DNA of 64,000 nt from Persicitalea jodogahamensis (GCF_014651615.1 NZ_BMXF01000003.1:372001-436000); one strand, 5' to 3'; positions 1 to 8,743 are shown, counted from the first letter of the stretch. The notes: a model not told the origin generated them from the sequence alone. Numbers and translations are program-made.

Positions 1-57
1 GAGGAACTGCAACTACTCAACTGCAATATTAAAAATCCAGCTTCAAAGACAAATTTT

Positions 58-540
58 ATGGAAGTCGTTTTGCTAGTTCTGGGAATTATTTGTCTGCTCG
101 TTGGGCTGGCTGGGGCCATACTACCATTACCGGGGCCTGGACTTAGTTTTGGCGGATTACTTTTGATTCATTTCAGTCATTATGCTGAATTCAGCCAAAC
201 TACCCTGGTCACCTTCGGGGTGCTGACGGTCGTGCTGGTTTTTCTGGATTATTTCATTCCGATTTGGGGCGTCAAGCGATTTGGCGGAACGCGCTACGGT
301 AGCATCGGAGCCATCTTGGGCGGACTAGGCGGATTGTTTTTCATTCCAGCCATTGGAATTTTTATCGGTACTTTCCTGGGAGCTTTGGTAGGCGAGTTGA
401 TTGGCAAAGCTACATTTCAGGCGGCTTTGCGAGCCGCTTTTGGTTCATTCCTGGGATTTGTTTCGGGAGTATTCGTGCAGATAGTGCTCTGCCTGGCGAT
501 GATCTTTTACGCGGGTTACGGTTTATATATGCAGATGTAG
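58..540 (+). CDS. DUF456 family membrane protein
   Basis: A 160-residue, very hydrophobic protein with about four membrane segments (roughly residues 1-25, 45-70, 80-110 and 125-158). The segments are linked by glycine-rich stretches such as GGLGGLFF and GTFLGALVGELIG, the pattern seen in DUF456 proteins. The family's role is unknown, though the glycine packing motifs suggest a small helical bundle in the inner membrane. The ATG at 58 is the first start in an open frame. It stands 71 bases before the sigma-factor gene on the same strand, so it could share a transcript with it, but nothing else ties the two. The family call rests on overall pattern, not on catalytic residues. Confidence 0.75.
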   Translation: MEVVLLVLGIICLLVGLAGAILPLPGPGLSFGGLLLIHFSHYAEFSQTTLVTFGVLTVVLVFLDYFIPIWGVKRFGGTRYGSIGAILGGLGGLFFIPAIGIFIGTFLGALVGELIGKATFQAALRAAFGSFLGFVSGVFVQIVLCLAMIFYAGYGLYMQM

Positions 541-611
541 CCTGCAATGAATCTCGTGCTCCTGGCGTAACTCATTGACTCCAATTACGCTTCACTTTTC
601 CCAACGCCCTA

Positions 612-1151
612 TTGATGAACGATGCCCGATTCGAGGAAATTTACGAAGAATTCAAGGGGCTGGTCTATAACCTGGCGCTGAGCTACATCCATAATCAGGA
701 GGACGCGCAGGACATTACGCAGGAAGTTTTTGTCAAGATTTACCAGCGCTATGGAAGTTATGACGCTGATAAATCGTCGCTAAAAACCTGGGTTTACCAG
801 ATCACGATCAATCACTGTCTGGATTTCCTTAAAGCGCAAAAAGCCCAAAAACGATTCGGCTTCCTGACCGGATTGTTCAGTCCGATCACCAATGAGCCTA
901 TTGCCGAAGCCAGTCATTTCGACCATCCCGGCGTGGCTCTGGAAGACAAAGAAGAAGTTCAACGTCTTTTTTCGATCATCGATACGCTGCCCGATAATCA
1001 GCGCACTGCCTTGATTCTGACCAAGATTGAAGACCGCTCGGTCAAGGAAGTGGCCGATATTATGAGCCTTACTCCCAAGGCCGTAGAGTCACTGGTGCAG
1101 CGGGCAAAAAATAATTTTTCAAAAAAATCAGGACGCACCGAAGGATTTTGA
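612..1151 (+). CDS. ECF-type RNA polymerase sigma factor
   Basis: A 179-residue sigma-70-family factor with the two ECF domains. Region 2 (about residues 8-80) carries the DAQDITQEVFVKIYQ block and the WVYQITINHCLDFLK stretch used for -10 recognition. Region 4 (about 120-170) has LPDNQRTALILTKIEDRS followed by the helix-turn-helix VKEVADIMSLTPKAVESLVQRA, which reads the -35 element. The start is either TTG at 612 or the adjacent ATG at 615; the ATG is more natural. It is followed 35 bases later by a small single-span membrane protein and then by a Spy/CnrX-like periplasmic protein. That order suggests a membrane-coupled stress response in which the small protein is the anti-sigma factor. The regulon cannot be read from the sequence. 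Confidence 0.93.
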   Translation: MMNDARFEEIYEEFKGLVYNLALSYIHNQEDAQDITQEVFVKIYQRYGSYDADKSSLKTWVYQITINHCLDFLKAQKAQKRFGFLTGLFSPITNEPIAEASHFDHPGVALEDKEEVQRLFSIIDTLPDNQRTALILTKIEDRSVKEVADIMSLTPKAVESLVQRAKNNFSKKSGRTEGF

Positions 1152-1186
1152 AATTCATCTCGTATCACTAACCATAAGACCCGATC

Positions 1187-1465
1187 ATGAAAAACCACGA
1201 CAAACTTGACGGACTGAAAAAAATCAGCCGGGTGGACGCACCGCCCTTTCTGTTTACGCGAATCAAAGGACAAATAGAATCACTAAACCCAGTAGCCGAA
1301 GCCCCTCTGCCATGGAGATGGTCGTTCGCGACGGCTGCCATGATTGTCCTGGCGCTCAATACAGGAATACTTGTAGCAAAGCTGACTAGCCAACAAGAAA
1401 GCGGTGTTTCTGAGATTGTCTCCTCGATGCAATTGTCCAATCAAAACAGCTTTTACAATGAGTAA
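1187..1465 (+). CDS. small single-span membrane protein, probable anti-sigma factor
   Basis: A 92-residue protein with a charged, probably cytoplasmic N-terminal half (residues 1-42), one membrane helix (about 44-66, WRWSFATAAMIVLALNTGIL) and a short polar tail. It has no recognisable catalytic motif and no zinc-binding HxxxCxxC signature. The position directly after an ECF sigma gene and the topology match small anti-sigma factors such as CnrY, so I infer that the N-terminal half binds and holds the sigma factor. It overlaps the following gene by 8 bases, which implies translational coupling with the periplasmic partner. The assignment comes from context and topology only; it could be an uncharacterised membrane protein. 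Confidence 0.7.
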   Translation: MKNHDKLDGLKKISRVDAPPFLFTRIKGQIESLNPVAEAPLPWRWSFATAAMIVLALNTGILVAKLTSQQESGVSEIVSSMQLSNQNSFYNE

Positions 1466-1943
1466 AATAAAACTGCTGACCGCCGCTGTGGTAGGGCTGC
1501 TGATCGTCAATCTGGGACTCCTGGCTTTTCTGCTTATGAGCAAGCCAATGCGTCCGCCGGGTCGGGGTGGGCCAGGGCCGGGAAAGGAGGGGCCGAAGAT
1601 GCTTATTATAAAAAGACTGGATTTTGATAAAGATCAGGTGACTGCCTATGAGCAGTTGATTGGTCGCCATCAAGAGCTGGTGGAAGAGCTGAACCGGGAA
1701 ACGGGGGATACCAAGAATAATCTTTATTCCACCCTGGCGGATGAAAATCAATCGAAAAAGGATTCCCTAATCAGCCGCCTGGGCGACTTGCAGGAGCAAA
1801 TTGAACAAGTGCATTACAATCACTTTACCGATCTGAGAGGGCTTTGCCGGCCTGAGCAGCGGGAGCAATTTCAAGCATTGACCCAGGAACTAGCCGGGTA
1901 TTTTGGCGGGCCTAAAAATACTCCTCCCCACAGACAGAATTAG
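1458..1943 (+). CDS. Spy/CpxP/CnrX-like periplasmic metal-sensor protein
   Basis: A 161-residue protein starting at ATG 1458, with an N-terminal membrane anchor (about residues 5-26), a Gly/Pro-rich linker and a helical periplasmic domain. Features of the Spy/CpxP and heavy-metal-sensor (CnrX, ZraP) superfamily are visible: LDFDKDQVTAYEQLIGRHQ resembles the first helix pair, and LCRPEQREQFQALTQEL resembles the LTPEQR-type C-terminal helix. Family members are four-helix hairpins that bind metal or misfolded protein in the periplasm. A longer frame opens at 1404, but it would overlap the upstream gene by 62 bases and lacks an anchor at its N-terminus, so the ATG at 1458 is preferred. Linked to the ECF sigma factor, it probably senses the signal that frees the sigma factor. 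Confidence 0.8.
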   Translation: MSKIKLLTAAVVGLLIVNLGLLAFLLMSKPMRPPGRGGPGPGKEGPKMLIIKRLDFDKDQVTAYEQLIGRHQELVEELNRETGDTKNNLYSTLADENQSKKDSLISRLGDLQEQIEQVHYNHFTDLRGLCRPEQREQFQALTQELAGYFGGPKNTPPHRQN

Positions 1944-1981
1944 GCTTCCCAAATTTCAAAGAACACTTACCGATAAATCAA

Positions 1982-2755
1982 ATGAATAAGACAATTATGT
2001 TTAAATCAAACCTGGCACTAGGCGTTTGTGCTTTCGTAACGTTCATTGCCGCCTGTACGAAAAATGATGACGCCACCACGGTGGATCCTGCTGCAAGCAC
2101 TACCACCATTACCGAGGTAGTCAAAGCGAATTACAAAAGCATGGTCACCGTTTCGACCAGTGGGAATACCATCACGCTAAAATCCGAAGGCGTCCCGGAC
2201 CACGTCACACCCTATTGGGGAGTGGGTAATGCCCTGTACGAAGCCCAGAAGAGTGATGGCGCCCTGACTCCGGGTAGTTTGCGCTCGCAAAACTTCGTGA
2301 TGACGCTCACCGCCACGCCGACGGAAGCGACTACTAAAGAAGCCACCTCGCTGGGGCCGATTGGTATGGCGCTGAACGGTGTGGCCATCTATAACGATCG
2401 CGAAGGAGGCAATGTACCCGTGGATGCCGCAGTGCTCCAAACGATGGACCGGGGTGGCGCCCATAGTGGACCTGGCGGGCTATATCATTACCATTTCGAC
2501 GGCGATTTTACCTCAAAAGACGATGCCAAACTAATCGGCTTTTTGCGTGATGGTTTCCCAATCTATGGTCGAAAAGACATGGATGGCAGCTATCCATCCA
2601 ACCTGGATACGAATGGTGGGCACACGGCTGCCACCGCCGATTTTCCCAACGGGGTTTACCATTACCACAGTTCGGCGATGAATTATCTAAACTCAGGCTA
2701 TTACATTTTGAAGGCAGGCAGCTATCATGGGACTAAGGGGACTTTTACTTTTTAA
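1982..2755 (+). CDS. YHYH-domain lipoprotein
   Basis: A 257-residue exported lipoprotein with a signal peptide and lipobox ending FIAAC (lipidated Cys25). The domain name comes from the YHYH motif, seen twice here at residues 168-171 and 226-229, with the conserved GFPIYGR segment (191-197) between them. Clustered His and Tyr residues suggest metal binding, but the biochemical role of the family is not known. It starts 38 bases after the Spy/CnrX-like gene on the same strand and is followed by a YwqK-like gene and a SCO copper chaperone. A role in periplasmic or outer-membrane metal handling is therefore reasonable, but is inferred from context. Confidence 0.88.
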   Translation: MNKTIMFKSNLALGVCAFVTFIAACTKNDDATTVDPAASTTTITEVVKANYKSMVTVSTSGNTITLKSEGVPDHVTPYWGVGNALYEAQKSDGALTPGSLRSQNFVMTLTATPTEATTKEATSLGPIGMALNGVAIYNDREGGNVPVDAAVLQTMDRGGAHSGPGGLYHYHFDGDFTSKDDAKLIGFLRDGFPIYGRKDMDGSYPSNLDTNGGHTAATADFPNGVYHYHSSAMNYLNSGYYILKAGSYHGTKGTFTF

Positions 2756-2756
2756 C

Positions 2757-3359
2757 ATGATCGTGGATGCGCTTTTTATCGCTTTCATTATTGGGGTTGG
2801 CTTAACCGATTCCGATGAGGGGGACGTGGGCCAGGCTTTTGGGACAGTGGATGTTTCTCAAATACCAAAAGACACGGTGTCATGGAATCACGCCGGGTTA
2901 AAATTGGAGAACGGCGTGTATTATCTCGCGGGAGAGCCCTTCTCTGGTTTTATCCTGAAAAAGTACGAGAACGGCTCTGTGAATTCTGTCGGATCGTACT
3001 TTCAGGGAATGCAGCATGGTGTCTCAAAATCTTTTTATCCGAACGGGAAACTGCGAGATAGCAGGATGTACAAGGAAAACGTCAGCTACGGGCGGCATTT
3101 TGGCTACTGGGAAAATGGGAACAGAAAGTTCGACTTTGTCTATTACAACGACAAAAGAGAAGGCTTGCAAAAACAGTGGTATGAGAGCGGTGAGCAGTAC
3201 GCGTTCCTGAGTTTTAAGGACGATCGCGAAGAGGGAATGCAGCGCGCCTGGCGCATTAATGGCAAGCCCTACATCAACTACGAAGTGAAAGACGGAATCC
3301 GTTATGGCCTGCAGAAGGCCGCGCTATGCTACACGCTTAAGGACGAAAAACTGAAATGA
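2757..3359 (+). CDS. YwqK/MORN-repeat-like exported protein
   Basis: A protein of 200 residues from ATG 2757, or 210 from ATG 2727. It holds repeated YENGS, YPNGKLRDSRMY, YWENGNRKFDFVYYNDKREG and WYESGEQYAFLSFKDDREEG units. These are the roughly 22-residue MORN-like repeats of YwqK-family proteins, often labelled antitoxins although no toxin gene is nearby. A hydrophobic N-terminus (IVDALFIAFIIGVGL) suggests export or anchoring. The 2727 start would overlap the previous gene by 29 bases but adds an arginine before the hydrophobic stretch, so the start is uncertain. The stop overlaps the next start as ATGA, which implies co-translation with the SCO gene. Confidence 0.8.
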   Translation: MIVDALFIAFIIGVGLTDSDEGDVGQAFGTVDVSQIPKDTVSWNHAGLKLENGVYYLAGEPFSGFILKKYENGSVNSVGSYFQGMQHGVSKSFYPNGKLRDSRMYKENVSYGRHFGYWENGNRKFDFVYYNDKREGLQKQWYESGEQYAFLSFKDDREEGMQRAWRINGKPYINYEVKDGIRYGLQKAALCYTLKDEKLK

Positions 3360-3973
3360 AGTACCTACTTCCTGTGTTGCTAGCCATACCACTACTTTCC
3401 TGCGATAAGGCCGATAGAAAACTACCCTATTATGATTCCGCTGACTTTACGCCGCGCTGGGACATTTCTGCCGATACTTTCCATCAGATTCGGCCTTTCG
3501 CTCTGATTGACCAGAAGGAAGGAAAGTTTACGGAGCAGGACATAGAAGGAAAAATTTGTGTTGTGGATTTTTTCTTTACGTCCTGTCCGGGGATATGTCC
3601 CAAGTTGGCCGTCAGTATGGCTGGTTTGCAAGCTGAATTCCTGCAAGACGATCAGGTACTGCTTCTTTCCCATAGCGTGATGCCTGATCGTGATACGCCC
3701 GCAGTTCTGCAAAAATACGCTACCGACAAACAGGTGGATTTTAGCAAATGGAAACTACTTACGGGCAAGCGGGATGAAATTTATGAACTGGGCAGGAAGT
3801 ATTATTTCGTGGAGGAAGACGAAGGGTTAAAGCGCGACAATGACGTATTTCTGCACACCGAAAATTTTGTCCTGATTGATCAAAACAGGAGAATTCGCGG
3901 AATATATAATGGTCTCGATCCGAACAGCATGCAGGCCTTGACCGCAGACATCAAAGTACTGAAACTGGAATGA
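3356..3973 (+). CDS. SCO1/SenC family copper chaperone lipoprotein
   Basis: A 205-residue thioredoxin-fold protein. A lipoprotein signal ends at IPLLSC (Cys16). The SCO copper site is complete: the CxxxC pair is Cys77 and Cys81 in FTSCPGICPK, and the distal histidine is His167 in FLHTENFVLID. SCO proteins deliver copper to the CuA centre of cytochrome oxidase or act as thiol-disulfide redox proteins in the periplasm. The ATG overlaps the end of the YwqK-like gene by 4 bases, so this is the last gene of the run that began with the ECF sigma factor. It ends 3 bases from the convergent eboF-like gene. Copper stress is a plausible signal for the locus, by inference. Confidence 0.92.
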   Translation: MKYLLPVLLAIPLLSCDKADRKLPYYDSADFTPRWDISADTFHQIRPFALIDQKEGKFTEQDIEGKICVVDFFFTSCPGICPKLAVSMAGLQAEFLQDDQVLLLSHSVMPDRDTPAVLQKYATDKQVDFSKWKLLTGKRDEIYELGRKYYFVEEDEGLKRDNDVFLHTENFVLIDQNRRIRGIYNGLDPNSMQALTADIKVLKLE

Positions 3974-3976
3974 AAA

Positions 3977-5353
3977 CTATTGATTTGTGGGAAACAGACG
4001 GTTCCATATCATCCCGTAAATATCAGTGGCTTCCAGTGAGCTCTTTTCTGGTTTTTGATCTGTAATTAAAACCGGATAGTACTGCTCATCCACCAAATGA
4101 CTCCCGTGCGATCCCTTCACCAGTGTGGCATCCAACGGGATGACGTCCATCAGGTACCTCATACCTACCAGTTTGCGCCCCAGCTTGTAGCCCGCCCGTA
4201 GCTTGATCAACGGATTTTTTGGGTCCATGAACATCTCTGCCGGGTCGTAGCCCGGTTTTCGGTGAATATCCACCAGCTTGGCATAATCAGGTGCTTTGGC
4301 GTCGTCGAGCCAGTAGTAGTAGGTGAACCAGCTGTCGGGTTCGGCCACGGCTATCAAGTCGCCCGAGCGTTCGTGGTTGAGGTGATGTTCTTTTTTGCCC
4401 GCTTCGTCCAGTACCAGGGCAATACCGGGGGTACTTTCCAGACGTTTTTTTATTTCGGCAACCTTCATCTTATCGTTTACGTACACGTGCGCGATCTGGT
4501 GATCAGCGGTGGCGAAGGCCTTCGATGCTCCGGCATCCAGCAGCTCATACCAGCGTTCCTGCCGTACATTAATTAATCCTTCTTCCCGCAGGATACGGTT
4601 AATGTGTATGGGCCGGGAAACGGGATTGATGCCATATTCCGAAAGCAGCATGATTTGGGCACCTTTCTGCTCATAATAGGAAACGAGTCTGTCAACCAGA
4701 TGGTCGATTTCCCCCAACTCAGTAGCTATTTTGCCAAAATCGGGTCCGAATTTTTGCAGGCAATAATCCAGGTGCGGCAGGTAGATCAGCGTGAGGGTAG
4801 GATCGTGCCATTCGTCGACCAGCAGGGAAGCGTCGGCGATCCACTTGGATGATTTGATATTGGCATTCGGTCCCCAGAAATTGAACAGTGGAAACTGTCC
4901 CAATTCTTTTTGCAGGCGGTCCCGCAACTCGGGCGGGTGGGTGTAGCAGTCGGGGGCTTTCACACCATCGGCGTGGTACTGTGGCCGGGGCGTGGCCGAG
5001 TAGTCGGCAGACGAGTACATGTTGTACCACCAGAACATCTTGGAGCAGGTAAACGACGGGTTGCGCTTTTTGGCGGCATCCCAGATTTTTTCGCCGTGCA
5101 CCAGATGATTCGACTGCTTCCAGAATTTGACCTCCGCATCTTCGCGATCGTACCAGCCGTTGCCCACGATGCCGTTTTCAGCAGGCCATTTTCCCGTAAC
5201 GTAGGTCGATTGGGCCGTAGTGGTTACGGCGGGGAGTACGGGCTTCAGGGGGGTCAATACACGGCTTTCGAGGTACTTTTTCAAAAAAGGCGTATGCTCG
5301 CCGATGAGGTTGACGCTTAGGCCCACGATGTCGATGACGACGGTTTTTTGCAT
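3977..5353 (-). CDS. eboF: alkaline phosphatase/nucleotide pyrophosphatase-family protein, EboF-like
   Basis: A 458-residue protein of the type I phosphodiesterase/nucleotide pyrophosphatase family within the alkaline phosphatase superfamily. The N-terminal VVIDIVGLSVN contributes the first metal aspartate. PAVTTTAQSTYVTGK supplies the nucleophilic Thr region, LPHLDYCLQKFGPD resembles the LDxxGH-type metal loop, and GSHGSHLV near the C-terminus gives further His ligands. Family members hydrolyse phosphodiester or pyrophosphate bonds. It is the last gene of the eboA-E run and is separated from eboE by 134 bases. The eboF name follows gene order in known ebo clusters; the enzyme family itself is clear from the motifs. 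Its substrate is unknown. Confidence 0.85.
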   Translation of the reverse strand: MQKTVVIDIVGLSVNLIGEHTPFLKKYLESRVLTPLKPVLPAVTTTAQSTYVTGKWPAENGIVGNGWYDREDAEVKFWKQSNHLVHGEKIWDAAKKRNPSFTCSKMFWWYNMYSSADYSATPRPQYHADGVKAPDCYTHPPELRDRLQKELGQFPLFNFWGPNANIKSSKWIADASLLVDEWHDPTLTLIYLPHLDYCLQKFGPDFGKIATELGEIDHLVDRLVSYYEQKGAQIMLLSEYGINPVSRPIHINRILREEGLINVRQERWYELLDAGASKAFATADHQIAHVYVNDKMKVAEIKKRLESTPGIALVLDEAGKKEHHLNHERSGDLIAVAEPDSWFTYYYWLDDAKAPDYAKLVDIHRKPGYDPAEMFMDPKNPLIKLRAGYKLGRKLVGMRYLMDVIPLDATLVKGSHGSHLVDEQYYPVLITDQKPEKSSLEATDIYGMIWNRLFPTNQ

Positions 5354-5487
5354 AGTTGATTCTGGATTTTAGATTCTAGACGTTGGACGTTAAACAATAG
5401 GCTTTCGGAATAGGAGACAGTGAAGCGGTTCACAACTCACTGAGGGATTTCCAATATTCGTTCTGCTACATTTCCGAAAATCCAATA

Positions 5488-6687
5488 TCATCCCAACCGC
5501 TCCAACACCCATTGCAATTCGCGGACGATGGATTGGCCGATGGGTTTCTGGATTTCATCGGGTAGTACGCCCCAGGTGTAGGTTTCCACTTCCATGTGCT
5601 GGGTAAATGGTTTTTCTTTCAGTAAGTCCAGCGTTTTAACGATTTCCGCCTGGGTGGAATTCAGCTTTCCATACGAATCTACGAAGAGCGGCACGTGAAA
5701 ATGAATGCGCCATTCGTCGGCATTAGCCGCACTTTCGTCGGCCAGGGCTTCCGGCAAGTCGGGGTACTTTTCAAAAGTACCGTTGGACGCGCGGGCTACG
5801 ACCTGATGCAGGTACACCGGCTCGTTGAACGAGCGGAGTGACTGAATCTTTTCCGCTTTATTTTCTTTCAAATCCATTTTCAGCGCCGAACTAATCTGGA
5901 TTTTGCCCACTTTAATACCTTCGGAATTCAGGCGTTCGAGTACTTCTTTTGGTTCTTCATAAGCCACCGCAACGTGGCAGACATCGAAGCAAAGCCGGAT
6001 ATGATCCAGCAAAGCATCCTTGGCCTGAGAATCAGTGAACCCGTACTTTTCCTGCAAATAAGGAATGCCCATTGGCAGCAGATGATCCCGGTACCAGTTT
6101 ACAAATTCCGTAGAGTTTTCCAGCAGCCCGTCGGGTTCCGGCTCGATGTCGAGGTGCATGAGTTTACCCGTTTCCCGCTTGATCTCGACAAGGTAATCGG
6201 CTATTTGCAGGATATTCTGGGTGGCCGTTTGGAAAGCATTATCCGTGGCTCCTTCGTCATTCCACCAGAAACGGTAGGAGAGGGGCGAGGTGGACACGCC
6301 GCCATCCATGCCATTGGGCAGAAGTTGGGCTAAAATTGAAAAAAGCCGTTTGGTGTACTCGGTGCGGTCCAGGGTAGTCCAGTCGGGTGCGTGCACCTGA
6401 TCCTTGACGACGGTATCGTGAAAGCCGCCGTAGGGGAAGCCGTTCATCGTGAATACATACAAATCATGTTCGGATAACCAATCCTTGAACTCCTGTAGGC
6501 GGTCGGGGTTGCTCAGTTCAATGGAAGCATCATTAGCCAGGCGCAGGCCCAGTGCGAAGGGCTGACCGTCAGCCAGCTCTTTTCTGATGTAGGGCAGGTT
6601 GTCCTTTAATTCCTTGAAATGCGCGTTCCAGGCCTCGCCCGGATGGATGTTACTACAGTAGGTCAGGTGGCCGTAGGTGGTTTTCAT
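5488..6687 (-). CDS. eboE: metabolite traffic protein EboE
   Basis: A 399-residue protein with the N-terminal TYGHLTYCSNIHPGEAW block typical of EboE, predicted to adopt a sugar-phosphate isomerase/AP-endonuclease TIM barrel. Candidate metal or substrate residues lie in LDIEPEPDGLLEN, CFDVCHVAVAYEEP and HFHVPLF, and the C-terminus has the family's METYTWGVLP. Ebo proteins are needed to move secondary-metabolite precursors such as the scytonemin monomer out of the cytosol in cyanobacteria; the reaction catalysed is not established. It begins 9 bases after eboD ends. Its coding sequence carries two head-to-head copies of the octamer repeat, forming a perfect 19-bp palindrome at 5763-5781. Confidence 0.92.
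   Translation of the reverse strand: MKTTYGHLTYCSNIHPGEAWNAHFKELKDNLPYIRKELADGQPFALGLRLANDASIELSNPDRLQEFKDWLSEHDLYVFTMNGFPYGGFHDTVVKDQVHAPDWTTLDRTEYTKRLFSILAQLLPNGMDGGVSTSPLSYRFWWNDEGATDNAFQTATQNILQIADYLVEIKRETGKLMHLDIEPEPDGLLENSTEFVNWYRDHLLPMGIPYLQEKYGFTDSQAKDALLDHIRLCFDVCHVAVAYEEPKEVLERLNSEGIKVGKIQISSALKMDLKENKAEKIQSLRSFNEPVYLHQVVARASNGTFEKYPDLPEALADESAANADEWRIHFHVPLFVDSYGKLNSTQAEIVKTLDLLKEKPFTQHMEVETYTWGVLPDEIQKPIGQSIVRELQWVLERLG
5763..5781. repeat. 19-bp palindrome made of two GGTACTTT/AAAGTACC octamers
   Basis: GGTACTTT at 5763-5770 and AAAGTACC at 5774-5781 face each other across TTC, so the whole segment pairs with itself as a perfect inverted repeat around its central base. It lies within eboE, where it encodes GTFEKYP. 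It is the densest instance of an octamer found at 24 or more places in this window (see findings). Confidence 0.85.
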
Positions 6688-6696
6688 TCGATTGGT

Positions 6697-7848
6697 TTAT
6701 AAATAATGTTTTTCCAGATAATCCACCGATTCGGCGATGAGGGCATCGTCCATCTCGTGGACTTCGACGCCCCGGCCAATGGCGGACAACAGCATGATAG
6801 TGAGTCGGCCTCCCAGGTGCTCGCGGAATTCCGATAACCCCTGGCGCAGGTTGATTTTGTCATTTTCTGAGAGCTTTTCATTGAAAAGTCTGAAACCTAG
6901 CTTCTCAAAAAGGTCCAGAATTCGTTTTAAATCCGGCTCTTTGATGCCCCCAACCTTCCACGAATACACGCTGTCAAGCGCAATGCCGATGGCAACGGCC
7001 TCGCCGTGGCGAACTTGAAAGTCGGTCAGGTACTCCAACTTATGCGCTGCCCAGTGTCCGAAATCCAGCGGACGGGAAGACCCGAACTCGAAGGGATCAC
7101 CGCTGCGAATATGTTCCGTGTGCATCTCGGCGCAACGGTGGATCAGTTTCTCCATCGTCGGCAAGTCGCGACTGGCCAGGGCAGCCGAGTTTTGCTCTAT
7201 CCAGGTGAAAAAAGCTTCATCTTTAATCAAAGCTACCTTGACTGCTTCCGAAATACCGCCCCGCCAGTCGCGGTCGTCAAGGGTTTTCAAAAAAGTGCTG
7301 TCGTTGAATACAGCGACGGGTGGCGCAAATGTGCCGAGGAAATTTTTCTTGCCCCGGTAGTTGATGCCGTTTTTAACGCCCACACCGGAGTCGTTCTGAG
7401 AAAGTACGGTCGTAGGAATGCGAATGTGACGGATGCCGCGATGCGAAACCGCTGCCGCATAGCCTACCAGGTCGAGCACCGCTCCACCGCCCACGGCTAC
7501 GACCAGCGAATGGCGGTCAATGCCTTGTTCGTCGATTGCCCGGACAATTTCGTCGAATAGGGCCGGATCGTTTTTGGCGGCTTCCCCCCCTGGGACGACC
7601 AGCATGGGACCGCTGAGCCGGATGGAAGTATTGCCAAGGGTGAAGTACCGGTTTATGTTTTCCTGCAACTGCGGATAATGGCTCACAAAACCTTCATCCA
7701 GAACAAACAGCGCCTTACGCTGAAAATCGCCCGCTCCGAAGGTATTCAGAAAGTTGGCCAGTACGGGGTTTTCGGGGGAAAAGATATTTTGGGTAAAAAA
7801 AACGGAATAGGAGTATGAGATCTCAAACTTCTGGTGAATCGTATGCAT
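6697..7848 (-). CDS. eboD: 3-dehydroquinate synthase-like protein EboD
   Basis: A 383-residue sugar-phosphate cyclase of the dehydroquinate synthase superfamily. The NAD-binding glycine motif VVAVGGGAVLDLVGYAAA, the TVLSQNDSGVGVKNGINYRGKKNFLG-type substrate loop, ISEAVKVALI with the metal Glu, and RHGEAVAIG with a metal His are all present. Such enzymes cyclise a seven-carbon sugar phosphate using NAD and a divalent metal. In ebo clusters this paralogue is EboD, not the housekeeping aroB, and its true product is unknown. It sits 12 bases after eboC and 9 before eboE in the same transcript. The placement makes eboD the right name; a role in the shikimate pathway cannot be excluded by sequence alone. 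Confidence 0.92.
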   Translation of the reverse strand: MHTIHQKFEISYSYSVFFTQNIFSPENPVLANFLNTFGAGDFQRKALFVLDEGFVSHYPQLQENINRYFTLGNTSIRLSGPMLVVPGGEAAKNDPALFDEIVRAIDEQGIDRHSLVVAVGGGAVLDLVGYAAAVSHRGIRHIRIPTTVLSQNDSGVGVKNGINYRGKKNFLGTFAPPVAVFNDSTFLKTLDDRDWRGGISEAVKVALIKDEAFFTWIEQNSAALASRDLPTMEKLIHRCAEMHTEHIRSGDPFEFGSSRPLDFGHWAAHKLEYLTDFQVRHGEAVAIGIALDSVYSWKVGGIKEPDLKRILDLFEKLGFRLFNEKLSENDKINLRQGLSEFREHLGGRLTIMLLSAIGRGVEVHEMDDALIAESVDYLEKHYL

Positions 7849-7860
7849 GGTATTCGTGAC

Positions 7861-8730
7861 TCAGGTCACGGCGAAAATTTTGGCTAGATAAATTGAAAAA
7901 GGCAACAGTAATAGGACGAGTAGGGCCAGCGGCCAATACCCGAAGGCCACGCACCAGGCGGCATCCATAACGATGAGCGAAAGTACCCCGGCTTTCACAG
8001 CTTTGCCAATCATGGGTCCGACGGGGTTCTGGATGGCAGCCCACAGTGGCCTGGCTACCAGAAACACGTGCAGCGCCACCCATGGAATCGCCAGCAAAAG
8101 ATTTCCTTGTGCGTAAGCTACCAGTAGCTGAACCAAATGTACGGTCGCATAAAAGATTCCTGCCAGATATAAGGTTCGTCGCTTACCACCATGCACTTCA
8201 TCCTGACTGATCATGGTGATAGCACCAATATAGACGATAGGAACGAAGCCTACCCATGAATAGTGAGATAAAGCGGCAGGTAACACACTGATCCCTAGTA
8301 ATAAATTTCCGCCCCGGCACATGCCCATCACGATAGGGCCCCAGATTTTGCTGTGCTTGGCATTGCGATCGTAGAGAATTACCAACATCGCAATGCCGAG
8401 AGCAATGAGTCCGCTTTCGAGTGCGAAAAATCTGGCGCAAAGTATTCCGAGCGCGAGTAGTACTCCTCCAAAAAGAGTGGCTGCCCGCAAGGGTACTTTT
8501 CCGCTGGGAATGGGGCGCTCGGGCCGTTCGATGGCGTCGAGTTCGGCATCGAACACGTCGTTGAGTACCACACCACCGCCGTACAGACCCAGCGTTGCGA
8601 GTAGTAAATAAAAGTAATTACCACCCGTGAAAGAAAATCCGGCAATGGCCATGCCTGCCAGAATATCGGCCAGAGCGGTTAACAGATTGGCCGGGCGGGT
8701 AAGTTGTAGATAGGGCTTAATGTTCCCCAC
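7861..8730 (-). CDS. eboC: UbiA-like prenyltransferase-family protein EboC
   Basis: A 289-residue polytopic membrane protein of the UbiA superfamily. The first aspartate-rich motif NDVFDAELDAIERPERP and the second, DEVHGGKRRT, are both present, so the Mg-prenyl diphosphate site looks intact. About eight membrane helices follow the family layout. UbiA enzymes transfer a prenyl chain to an aromatic or sugar acceptor. EboC is the membrane component of the ebo system, so it could lipidate the trafficked metabolite or form its route across the membrane; that is inference. A 96-base gap with an imperfect palindrome separates it from eboB, while eboD follows after only 12 bases. Confidence 0.92.
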   Translation of the reverse strand: MGNIKPYLQLTRPANLLTALADILAGMAIAGFSFTGGNYFYLLLATLGLYGGGVVLNDVFDAELDAIERPERPIPSGKVPLRAATLFGGVLLALGILCARFFALESGLIALGIAMLVILYDRNAKHSKIWGPIVMGMCRGGNLLLGISVLPAALSHYSWVGFVPIVYIGAITMISQDEVHGGKRRTLYLAGIFYATVHLVQLLVAYAQGNLLLAIPWVALHVFLVARPLWAAIQNPVGPMIGKAVKAGVLSLIVMDAAWCVAFGYWPLALLVLLLLPFSIYLAKIFAVT

Positions 8731-8743
8731 GAAAAGAGTTTAG

